A stretch of DNA of 64,000 nt from Pseudofrankia coriaricola (GTDB lineage: Bacteria > Actinomycetota > Actinomycetes > Frankiales > Frankiaceae): assembly GCF_001854805.1 (NCBI RefSeq), contig NZ_MBLO01000248.1:62001-126000 (forward strand), given 5' to 3'. Shown piece after piece: positions 36,392 to 44,262 of the stretch. Numbering within the stretch: the stretch's first letter is position 1; each line of letters opens with the position of its first letter. Under the pieces are notes generated by a model. That model did no database searches. It was given only the letters and a program-made list of their open reading frames with translations, and was not told the origin of the DNA. The position numbers and the translations under genes are program-made.

Positions 36392-37390
36392 CTAGGCGGC
36401 CGACGGGGTCAGACGGAGAGTGACGGTGCGGTTGCGCGCACGGTCGGCCGGCGTGTTCGGGTGGAGGGGGACGGCGCTGCCGGCGGCGGAGACGGTGACC
36501 TGGGCTGGGGACAGGCCGGCGCCGGTGAGCACCGTGGCGGCCGCCGCCGCGCGGGCCTGGCTGAGGGCGGTGTTGTCGGCGTAGAGGCCGCCCGGCGGAA
36601 CCGGCAGATCGTCGCTGTGGCCGACAATCTCAACCGCCACTCCGGGGATGCCGGCAATCCGGGCGCCGACCCCGGCGAGCGCCGCGGCGCCGTCCGGGCT
36701 CAGGGTCGCGCCGCCCGTGAAGAGCTGCCCGTTGAAGAGCAGGACGACCTGGCCGCCGGCCCTGGTCACCGTCACCTCGGGGCCGGCGACCCGGGCGGCG
36801 AGCGTCTGGAGCGGCGAGGCCGCCGCCGGCCCCGCGGACGGTGCCGCCGACGCGGCGGCCGTCTCCGCTGACGTCCCGGGACCGGTCGACGCTGTGCCGG
36901 GGCCGGCCGACGCGGGCATGGCTGTCGGCACCACACCCACCATCGTGATGGTGTCCGGGCCGCTCTCCGTCGCGTCGGTGACCGCCCAGCCGGTCACCGC
37001 CCCGGCGCCGAGCAGCGCGACGGCCGCGAGCACGGCGATGGCGGCCCGGCCACGGGTCGTGACGTGCCGGCCTTCCAGGGCCGCGATCCTGCGCAGCCCG
37101 GCGACGGCCTCGGCCTCGTGCCCGCCGAGCTCGGCGGCGCGCCGCCAGTGCTCGGCGGCGGCGGCGAGCCGGCCCTGCTGGGCGTGGATCCGGGCCAGCA
37201 GGTCGTGCTCGGGCGCGGTGTGGGCACGCCGGGCGCCAAGATCGTCGAGCACGGCCAGGGCCCGCGTGTGCTGGCCCGCGCGGGCGAGGTCGGTGGCCCG
37301 GGCGACGGCGGCCTCGTCGACGAGCGCCGCGAACGGGTCCGCTCCATCGGGTATGTCGGCCTTATCGCCGGAAGTGGCCGAACGGGTCAT
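36392..37390 (-). CDS. TPR-like protein with one membrane helix and an OmpA-like domain
   Basis: The 332-aa product has a short cytoplasmic TPR-like region (about residues 20-105: ARAGQHTRALAVLDDLG, LAAAAEHWRRAAELGG), one membrane helix (AAIAVLAAVALLGAGAVTGW) and, after an Ala/Ser/Pro linker, an OmpA-like C-terminal domain (LSPDGAAALAGVGARIAG, VEIVGHSDD, NTALSQARAAAAATVL, NTPADRARNRTVTLRL). That domain normally binds peptidoglycan through conserved Asp and Arg. ATG 37390 overlaps the Hsp70 stop by 29 nt and follows GGAGGG, so it is the last gene of the chaperone-kinase operon. It could tether the chaperone machinery to the envelope; that role is inferred. Confidence 0.85.
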   Translation of the reverse strand: MTRSATSGDKADIPDGADPFAALVDEAAVARATDLARAGQHTRALAVLDDLGARRAHTAPEHDLLARIHAQQGRLAAAAEHWRRAAELGGHEAEAVAGLRRIAALEGRHVTTRGRAAIAVLAAVALLGAGAVTGWAVTDATESGPDTITMVGVVPTAMPASAGPGTASTGPGTSAETAAASAAPSAGPAAASPLQTLAARVAGPEVTVTRAGGQVVLLFNGQLFTGGATLSPDGAAALAGVGARIAGIPGVAVEIVGHSDDLPVPPGGLYADNTALSQARAAAAATVLTGAGLSPAQVTVSAAGSAVPLHPNTPADRARNRTVTLRLTPSAA

Positions 37391-39857
37391 CGGAGCCCTC
37401 CGTCCTGGGCAGCAGGTCGATGAGCTGACGGACGACGTTGCGCAGCCGGTCCAGGTTGCCGCTCTCCAGAGCCCGCTCGCCGTCCTCGAACAGCCGGGTT
37501 GCCAGGGCCTGGTCGCGCATGCTGCCGCGGTGCTCCTTGAGGGCCTCGAACCGGGCCACGTCGAGGCCGCCCGTCTTCTTGTTGAACAGCACCATGAGGA
37601 AGCCGCGCAGCTCATCGGTCCGGGTGCGCAGCAGCTCGACGTCGCTGGAACCCATCGCGGCGCGCAGGTCGGAGACGAGCAGCTCATAGCGACGCCGGTC
37701 GCCGCGGTCGGCGAACTCCTCGACGACCCGGGGAGCCTGGGCCAGCAGTTCCTCGGCGTCGCGCGTCGCCCGCGGCCAGGCGAGGGCCCGCTCCACCTGG
37801 TCGAGCCGCGCCTGCAGGTCCAGGAGCCGCTTCGCGGCGGTGCCCGCCGCGTCCGCGTCGCCGTTGCTGTACGCGGCCAGGTCGTCCTCGAGCTGCTCCG
37901 CGACGCGCTCGTTGTCGAGCTCCGCCAGCCGGGCCAACGACTCGGCGTCGTCCGCCTGCCGGGCGGCGTCCTCCAGCTCGCGGCGGCGGACCTGCTCGGC
38001 GCGCACCGCGCCCCGCAGCTCACCCGCGTTCGGCGCGGACTCGGCGCGCAGGTCGAGCTGGGTCTCGAACTCCTCGTCGAGAAGCGGCACGTAGGCCCTG
38101 GTCGCGACGATGCGGGAGGCGTCGATCTCGATCGTCACCTCGACCTCGGTGTTGACCGGGAGGTCACGGCGCACCTGGCTGGCCAGGATCTCCAGGTCGC
38201 CGACGTGGCGGTTGCGGTCGGCCCGGTCGTACTCGCCCTCCAGGACAGGAATGCGCAGGAGCCCCCCGGACTGGCCCCGGCTCAGCGCCACCGTCGTACG
38301 CAGCACGTCACTGCCGCGGCCCGGGATCCGGGAGCCCTTCGTGAGCAGCCACACCACCTTGTTCCCCTCCAGGGCGATGCCCACGGAGTGGGTCAGCGCC
38401 GCCTCCGGCGCGACGGTGCCGATGGTGTAGGGCAGGCTGTCCGGCTCGACCTGCTGGGAGCGCCCCGTGGAGTCCTCCAGGAGGATGGCGAACTCGTTGC
38501 GCACCCCGGGCGCCGCCGACAGCGCGGTGATGAACCCGCCGGCCGCCGACAGCGGGATCTTGCCGCTGCGCCACGGCGGGCGCGCCGCGGCATTGGCGAA
38601 CTCGATCGTGAAGCCGGCCAGGCTCGCGCCGGCCGGGCCGCGGACGATGCCGCCGACCTGTGGCTCCGGGTCGGCGCCGATCGGGCTGTACTCCAGCTCG
38701 ACCGTGTAGGCGCCGGCGACGGCCGGCGCGGGAACGGCGGCGTCGAGCCGCTGGGTCCCCGCGAAGATCGCCGCGCCGCGCGCGACGACCGTCATCGGGT
38801 CCTGGGTGATGTCGACCGAGATGCCCAGTCCTTCGGAGACCCGTTCGCGCAGGTAGGGCATGAGGGTCGGGCCGCCGACGAGCAGCACCCGGTCGATGTC
38901 GCGGGGCGCGAGTTTCGCGTCCCGCAGCGCCTTCTGGCAGATGTTGACCGCCCGGGCGGCGAAGGGGTCGGTGAGCCGCTCCACCTCGTCGCGGCGCAGG
39001 TCGTGGACGAACTCGACCGGCTGCCCCCGGTCGTCTACGCACAGGGGCGGGTCGTCCAGCTCGACGGTCGCGGCCGCGGCCGTCGACAGCGTGATCTTCG
39101 CTTCCTCGGCGGCACGCTTGAGCCGGGCGATGGCCGCCGCCCAGCGTGGGTTTCCACGGGCGAAGCCGGTCAGCGGGTGCTGGGCCAGCAGGGGCGGAAT
39201 CAGCAGCTGCTCGACGATCGCCCAGTCGATCAGCTTGCCGCCGAGGAAGTTGTCGCCCTCGTGGTTGACGATGTCGAACTCGCCGTCACGGACGTGCACC
39301 ACGGCGGCGTCGAACGTGCCACCGCCGAAGTCGAAGACCAGCCGGTAGATGTTGTCCTCGTCGCGCTGGAAGCCATAGGCGAGGGCGGCGGCGGTGGGCT
39401 CCTGCAGCAGCGGCGCGTGGGCAAGGCCGGCGTCCCGCGCGGCGCGGCGAGTCGCGTCGCACTGGTTGAGGTCGAACGCCGCCGGGACGGTGATGACGGC
39501 CGCCTGGATGTCCTCGCCCGTCCGAGCCTGCGCGTCGGCCTTCAGCCGGCGCAGCACCTCCGCGGACAGCGACTCCGGGGTCATCGTCAGCTGGCCGTCG
39601 CGGAATCGTTTCTCCGAGCCGCGCTGGCCCATCTGGAGCTTGAACTCGGCGGCGGTGTTGTCGACGTCGTGCTCGACGCGTTCCCGGGCGCGGTCGCCGA
39701 CGTGGATGCGGCCATGCCGGTCCACGTAGACGGCCGACGGTGTGGTGTCACGCTGGGCCGCGTTCTTGATGATCTGAGCCTCGGTGCCGACGAGCATCGC
39801 GATCGCGCTGTTCGTAGTGCCGAGGTCGATCCCGAAGTCCACGGTTGACCGTGCCAT
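37362..39857 (-). CDS. Hsp70 (DnaK-like) chaperone with a divergent C-terminal region
   Basis: The 831-aa product has the Hsp70 ATPase domain: FGIDLGTTNSAIAML, AVITVPAAFDLNQ, LQEPTAAALAYGF, LVFDFGGGTFDAAVVHV and RVLLVGGPTLMPYLRERV. The substrate-binding part is divergent (IGIALEGNKVVWLLTKGSR, EVEVTIEIDASRIVATRAY) and is followed by about 250 helical residues (charged, heptad-like, VEQLEDDLAAY, RLLDLQARLDQVERAL). It is longer than DnaK (about 620) and so is not the housekeeping chaperone. ATG 39857 follows AGGAGAGGACC. Its operon partners are a GrpE-like protein, a J-like/TPR protein, a kinase and an OmpA-like protein. Confidence 0.92.
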   Translation of the reverse strand: MARSTVDFGIDLGTTNSAIAMLVGTEAQIIKNAAQRDTTPSAVYVDRHGRIHVGDRARERVEHDVDNTAAEFKLQMGQRGSEKRFRDGQLTMTPESLSAEVLRRLKADAQARTGEDIQAAVITVPAAFDLNQCDATRRAARDAGLAHAPLLQEPTAAALAYGFQRDEDNIYRLVFDFGGGTFDAAVVHVRDGEFDIVNHEGDNFLGGKLIDWAIVEQLLIPPLLAQHPLTGFARGNPRWAAAIARLKRAAEEAKITLSTAAAATVELDDPPLCVDDRGQPVEFVHDLRRDEVERLTDPFAARAVNICQKALRDAKLAPRDIDRVLLVGGPTLMPYLRERVSEGLGISVDITQDPMTVVARGAAIFAGTQRLDAAVPAPAVAGAYTVELEYSPIGADPEPQVGGIVRGPAGASLAGFTIEFANAAARPPWRSGKIPLSAAGGFITALSAAPGVRNEFAILLEDSTGRSQQVEPDSLPYTIGTVAPEAALTHSVGIALEGNKVVWLLTKGSRIPGRGSDVLRTTVALSRGQSGGLLRIPVLEGEYDRADRNRHVGDLEILASQVRRDLPVNTEVEVTIEIDASRIVATRAYVPLLDEEFETQLDLRAESAPNAGELRGAVRAEQVRRRELEDAARQADDAESLARLAELDNERVAEQLEDDLAAYSNGDADAAGTAAKRLLDLQARLDQVERALAWPRATRDAEELLAQAPRVVEEFADRGDRRRYELLVSDLRAAMGSSDVELLRTRTDELRGFLMVLFNKKTGGLDVARFEALKEHRGSMRDQALATRLFEDGERALESGNLDRLRNVVRQLIDLLPRTEGSDDPFGHFRR

Positions 39858-39986
39858 CAGGTCCTCTCCTGCTGATCCCGCGCGCGTCGGCGCTGGGGCG
39901 CTGTCCGTCCGCGCCGCCTTTGCTGGCCTGTCCGGGTGGTCTGTCTGGGTGGTCTGCCCGCCTGGTGTCCGGGGCCGTCGTGGCGG

Positions 39987-40547
39987 TCAATCGGGACGCG
40001 GCGGGGTGCCGACGATCACCTCACCGGCCTGCGCCAGGCGTCCGCCCAGGTAGACCGAGGGACGCAGCGTCTGGACGACGCGTTCGTCCGTGAGGCCGTC
40101 GGTCTGCTCGAACGCCAGCACCATCAGGTTCTGGCCGCTGTCGTAGGGGGCACCGTCGTGGTCCTGCACCTCGACGCCGGCGGCGGCGAGCACGTCGCCC
40201 ACCGCGTCCAGGCGCCGCAGCGCCCGGCGGGCCTCGGGGGCGACCGGGGCACCCGCCGGAGTGAGCTGGCGGCGCAGCCGCCACAGCTCGGTCGCGACCC
40301 GGGCGATGTCCCTGGGCTCGAGCGCCGCCACGTCGGGGGCCGCGGCGGGAGCGGCGTCCCGCCCGGGTGAGACCGCCGGGCGTGCCAGCGTGTCGGACAG
40401 GGCCGCGAGTGCGGACGGCCAGCGCGGCGGCGGGATCCGGAACTCACGCGGGTAGCGCCACTGGCGCGCCGTGGCCGCGATGCCCGTGACCCGGCGCTCG
40501 GGTCGCGGCGGCTGTTTGGGGCGGGCGCCGTCACGAGCGGCGGCCAT
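39987..40547 (-). CDS. GrpE-like protein, putative nucleotide exchange partner of the Hsp70
   Basis: The 186-aa product ends with YDSGQNLMVLAFEQTDGLTD, VVQTLRPSVYLGGRLAQAG and EVIVGTP, which matches the C-terminal beta domain wording of GrpE-related proteins from actinobacterial Hsp70/kinase clusters. A helical region (ALRRLDAVGDVLAAAGVEVQ) precedes it. The long N-terminal half is basic and Pro-rich. ATG 40547 shares its A-T-G-A with the stop of the preceding gene, implying translational coupling. GrpE assignment is by similarity of the short tail and position next to hsp70. Confidence 0.75.
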   Translation of the reverse strand: MAAARDGARPKQPPRPERRVTGIAATARQWRYPREFRIPPPRWPSALAALSDTLARPAVSPGRDAAPAAAPDVAALEPRDIARVATELWRLRRQLTPAGAPVAPEARRALRRLDAVGDVLAAAGVEVQDHDGAPYDSGQNLMVLAFEQTDGLTDERVVQTLRPSVYLGGRLAQAGEVIVGTPPRPD

Positions 40548-42193
40548 CACTGCCCCGCGGGCTTGGCGCCCGGCTGCCACTTGTCGACGAGCAGCTCCAC
40601 CAGCGGCGGGAAATGATCCGTCTTGCTTTTGATCGTCATGCGCACCCACATCATGGAGATGAAGAACACGACCACGCCAGCCAGGACGCCCCATCCGGCC
40701 GCCCCGAGCACCGTGGCCACCGCGACGATCGCCACGAAGGCCGAGATGCCGCCGAGCCAGGAGAAGATCCGTCGCTCCTCGTGCCCGCGCGCGCAGTCGC
40801 GGCAGCGGGGGATGGTCACCGTCGCCGACTGGTAGTGGATCCGCCGGCCGTTCCACGTCGTCTCGGTGTGGCTGACACGGTGCAGCGGGCGCGATATCGA
40901 GGAGGCCTTGTCGTAGCGGCGGCGCTGGCAGTACCAGCAGGCGGCGGCGGTGGCCTGGCGCTCGACGATGCCAAGGTTCTCGCTGATGCGCTGGGTGAGG
41001 GCCGCCGACTCGACCATCGGGGCGACCCGGCGCAGCAGCTCGCCCATGCGGAAGTGGTCGGGGACCTCGGTGGTCGACGGCTCGCCGGACGCGTCGACGA
41101 AGGTCTGGTCATAGAGCAGCACCGCGGTCAGCACCGTCTGGCCGAGCTGGTCGCGGATGCCGATCCGGGTCAGGTTGCCCGGCGGCAGCAGCTCGTCGAT
41201 CCGGGCCATCGTCGGCTCGGCGTCGGCGAGCAGGCGCTCGGCGATGTCGGGACCGGTCGCCGGCGTCTTCTGGGCCGCCCGGTCGGCGTCCGCGCACAGT
41301 GACCGGACTCGGGTAAGCCACGGCTCGCAGGCGGCCCGCAGCGCGGCGTCCAGGTCCCCCGCGCCGAGCTCCCGAAGCGCGGCGAGGTGGGAACGGGCGG
41401 CCGGCAGGTCCGCGGCGTCCACGGCGGCGGCGACGAGCGTCGCGCCGCCGGCGAGCAGGGTGTCCGGGAGCGCGGAGCGGATCCCGGCAGCCAGCCCGAC
41501 ACCGAGCCGGGCGTCACCGGCGGCGGCGATGCGCGCTTCGAACGCCTCCCAGCAGGCCTCGTCGCGCAGCACGGCCGCCCACAGCCAGTACACCTCGCGC
41601 CAGTCCGGCCGGGCCGGCGCGCCGGCGTTCCCGGAAGCGGCGCTCGGCGGGCCGGTACTGGCACGTTCGGTGTCGAGGGCCCCCAGATGAGCCAGAACGG
41701 CCAGGTTGTGCCGAGCGGCGCCGTCGCCGGCGGCCGCCTCGGCCCAGCGGCGCCGAGCCCCGTCGATGTCGCCCGCGGCCAGCGCGGCCAGCGCCGGGTC
41801 GTCGGCGGTGGCGACCGTGGCGGCGCCGTCGTCCGCGGACGCATCAGCAGACGTAGCCGCTTCGGCGGGCGTAGCCGCTTCGGCGGGCGCGGGCGACACG
41901 GCGGACGGCCAGAACCAGAAGAACTCGTCAACGAGGCGCAACCGGGGATCGCGCAGGCGGTCGAGCGCGGTGGTCAGCGCCGCCGCGGTCACGGGGACCA
42001 GCGGGGCCAGCGCATGGGCTGGGGTGGCGACCTCGCCCAGCCGCTCGGCGATCTTCACCCGGTCGGAGACCCGGCGGATGTCGCGGCGGCTCGCCGTCAC
42101 CGCCAGGCCCGTCACCCGGAACGCGTTGGTGTCGTACAGCCACGGCGGGCTGGTCTGGCCGAGGATCTCCCGTCCCTCGCCGACGGAGGTCAC
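40547..42193 (-). CDS. J-like/TPR membrane protein with zinc-ribbon-like cysteines
   Basis: Unrecognised by name; homologs of this design occur beside Hsp70 and kinase genes in actinobacteria. The 548-aa product opens with TNAFRVTGLAVTASRRDIRR and AERLGE, a J-domain-like helical start but with no HPD motif, and RLRDPRLRLVDEFFWFWPSA. A TPR-like helical middle follows, then a four-cysteine zinc-ribbon-like pair (CWYCQRR and CRDCARGH) and two membrane helices (WLGGISAFVAIVAVATVLGA; GVLAGVVVFFISMMW) near the C-terminus. GTG 42193 lies 2 nt after the kinase stop. A co-chaperone or scaffold role is inferred. Confidence 0.78.
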   Translation of the reverse strand: MTSVGEGREILGQTSPPWLYDTNAFRVTGLAVTASRRDIRRVSDRVKIAERLGEVATPAHALAPLVPVTAAALTTALDRLRDPRLRLVDEFFWFWPSAVSPAPAEAATPAEAATSADASADDGAATVATADDPALAALAAGDIDGARRRWAEAAAGDGAARHNLAVLAHLGALDTERASTGPPSAASGNAGAPARPDWREVYWLWAAVLRDEACWEAFEARIAAAGDARLGVGLAAGIRSALPDTLLAGGATLVAAAVDAADLPAARSHLAALRELGAGDLDAALRAACEPWLTRVRSLCADADRAAQKTPATGPDIAERLLADAEPTMARIDELLPPGNLTRIGIRDQLGQTVLTAVLLYDQTFVDASGEPSTTEVPDHFRMGELLRRVAPMVESAALTQRISENLGIVERQATAAACWYCQRRRYDKASSISRPLHRVSHTETTWNGRRIHYQSATVTIPRCRDCARGHEERRIFSWLGGISAFVAIVAVATVLGAAGWGVLAGVVVFFISMMWVRMTIKSKTDHFPPLVELLVDKWQPGAKPAGQ

Positions 42194-42194
42194 G

Positions 42195-43580
42195 TCACAT
42201 CACCACACCCCTGCGCGACAGCCGTTCCCGGTTTCCATGCCGGTCCCGCAGGGCGGGAACCAGGTCGTACGCGGCGGTCAGGCGGCTGGCGGCGGCCATG
42301 GACCGGCCCTCCCGCGCGAGCCGCAGCGCCTCGTCGACGAGCTGTGCCGCGGCCCCGGCCACGTCGTCGGCCGCGGCGCGCGCGGGGACGTCGGTCAGGG
42401 CGGTGGCGACGCCCGGCTCCGCGGTGCCGAACTCCGCGGCACTGACCGCCGCGGGGCCAGGGCCGCTGGCCGCCTCCCCCCCGTTCCAGGCGTCGGCGTC
42501 CACCGTGCCTGCAGTCGCCGCGGCGGCGGTTGCGCCCGGCGGACCGGCGTCGGAGCGCGGGCCCCGCGCCGCGGCGGCGGCGCCCGATGCCTCGGCGAGC
42601 TGAGCCGAGCCGTCCGCGGCCGGCCCGGCGCCCTCCGGGCCGGCCCACTTCTCGCGGGGCGACGGCACGCGCGTGTGCGGGCTCTCGGACGCGGCCGGCT
42701 GGGCGGACGGGACGGCGGAGGGAGCAGCCGGGGTCCGCCACGCCTCGAGGTCGGCGAGCAGCTCGGGCGCGGAGGCGTAGCGATGAGACGGGTCCAGCGC
42801 CAGCGACCGGGTCACGATCTTCTCGAGGTCCTCGTCGACGACGTAGCGCAGCTCACGAGGCGGGATCAGGCGGCCCGTGTACCAGGCACCCGCGAGGGGA
42901 TCCGCCGCCACCAGCTCCGGGTGCGGCATCTGGGCGGTGAGCAGCAGGTAGAGGACCGAGCCGATGGCCCAGACATCGCCGGCACGGGAGTCGCCGCGCG
43001 GGTCGAGGAAGGTCTCCGGCGCCTTGAACGCCATGGTGCCGCGGGTGCTGGCCATCAGCGTCCACGGGTTCACCGCCCGGGCCAGGCCGAAGTCCGAGAC
43101 GAGTACCCGGGTGGCGTCGCCGTCGTGCCCCATCAGCAGGTTCTGCGGCTTGATGTCACGGTGGATGATCGGCGGGTTCTTCTGGTGGGCGACGGCGATG
43201 CCACGGCACACCTGGATGGCGATGTCGACGGTCTCGGCGACCGGCAGGAACCCACGGTGAGCAGCGAGATGGTCGGCCAGCGTGCCACCGGGGACGTATT
43301 CCATCGTGAAGTAGCCGAACATCCCGGACGATGTCGAGAGAGTGTTCGCGTCGAAGACACGCACGATGTTGGGATGCCCGAGCCGGGAAAGCAGCACGGC
43401 CTCCCCCAGCGCCTTCTCTATGTCGTTGGCCGACAGACCGGGACGACGGAACACCTTCATGGCCTGCCGGCCGAGGAACGGATGCCTGACTCGGTAGACC
43501 TCCGCGAAAGCGCCCTCGCCGAGAAACCGTTCCACGCGATAGGTGTCGCGGATGACCTGCCCCTCGCCCAACAGCGGCAT
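42195..43580 (-). CDS. Ser/Thr protein kinase, soluble, first gene of the Hsp70 operon
   Basis: Hanks-type kinase. The 461-aa product has GEGAFAEVYRV (P-loop), K42 in AMKVF, IIHRDIKPQNLLM (catalytic loop), VSDFGLARAV, the activation segment STRGTMAFKAPE and DVWAIGSVLYLLL. After about residue 285 an Ala/Pro-rich tail follows without a membrane helix; it ends with a helical segment (AAQLVDEALRLAREGRSMAA). ATG 43580 begins the operon; the promoter must lie in 43581-43700. Likely substrates are the co-encoded chaperone proteins or envelope factors, by context only. Confidence 0.92.
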   Translation of the reverse strand: MPLLGEGQVIRDTYRVERFLGEGAFAEVYRVRHPFLGRQAMKVFRRPGLSANDIEKALGEAVLLSRLGHPNIVRVFDANTLSTSSGMFGYFTMEYVPGGTLADHLAAHRGFLPVAETVDIAIQVCRGIAVAHQKNPPIIHRDIKPQNLLMGHDGDATRVLVSDFGLARAVNPWTLMASTRGTMAFKAPETFLDPRGDSRAGDVWAIGSVLYLLLTAQMPHPELVAADPLAGAWYTGRLIPPRELRYVVDEDLEKIVTRSLALDPSHRYASAPELLADLEAWRTPAAPSAVPSAQPAASESPHTRVPSPREKWAGPEGAGPAADGSAQLAEASGAAAAARGPRSDAGPPGATAAAATAGTVDADAWNGGEAASGPGPAAVSAAEFGTAEPGVATALTDVPARAAADDVAGAAAQLVDEALRLAREGRSMAAASRLTAAYDLVPALRDRHGNRERLSRRGVVM

Positions 43581-44262
43581 ATGATGTCCAGACGCGGTCA
43601 GGCCTCGGAACCTGACACAGCGGCCGAGGCGCCATCGAGCAAGAACGGCGTCTTCTGGAAAGAACGGGTGATCAGAGACAGCTTACCGCGAATCGACTGC
43701 CGCGCAACTTAGTCGGCGTGGAGGCGAGACTGTCGCGCACACGACCATCCGCGCGGCGCTGGTCGGAAAGCGGCGGCCGGCTCTCGACGCGGCAACCTCG
43801 GCGTTCCGCGCGCGGAAGCCCTTGACCTCGGCGTTGGCCGTGCCCGTGGCTGTGGCCCGTGAACACGAGGCGGACGGCCGGGCCCGCGGGCGAGGCACCG
43901 CGGGTGCGGAGCGCTCCCATGGGCGAGCCCCGGCCGCCCGGGAGGTCGAAGGTCCGGGACGGGGCACGGCGTCCGCGGCCGGGGTTCCTGCCGGATTGGC
44001 GACAGGGTTCTTGCCGGATCCGGGGTTCCTGCCCGATTGGCGACAGGGTCGCTGCCGGATCGACGGACGGGGTCCCCGCCGGATTGGCGAAGCCCGGGGT
44101 CCCTGCCGGATTGGCGAAGCCAAACTGGGAGGTCTGCTGGGAGGTCGTGATCTGGGAGGTTAGCGATCGGGGAGGTCTGGAAGCCGATTTGGTAGGTCGG
44201 CGATCCGGGAGGTCGTAGGGTCGTCGGCACGGGCGATGTGACGCCGCCGGGGGAGCAGACAG
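43581..44262. repeat. Divergent intergenic region with an imperfect array of GGGGTTCCTGCCGGATTGGCGA units
   Basis: No gene is supported in 682 bases between the two divergent kinase genes. From about 43980 to 44118 six imperfect 25-30-nt units of GGGGTYCCTGCCGGATTGGCGA(C/AG) follow each other, then CTGGGAGGTCTGCTGGGAGGTC (44128-44150) and further GGGAGGT motifs to 44220. The site GTCAGG-N8-CCTGAC (43597-43616) near the operon start is a possible operator. Confidence 0.7.

Noticed and set aside
36648-39848. 1066-codon plus-strand frame over the Hsp70 gene
   Set aside because: It is antisense to a clear Hsp70 with all ATPase motifs.
43597-43616. GTCAGG-N8-CCTGAC as an HspR (HAIR) operator for the Hsp70 operon
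   Set aside because: HAIR is CTTGAGT-N7-ACTCAAG; the arms and spacing differ, so only a generic operator possibility is noted.
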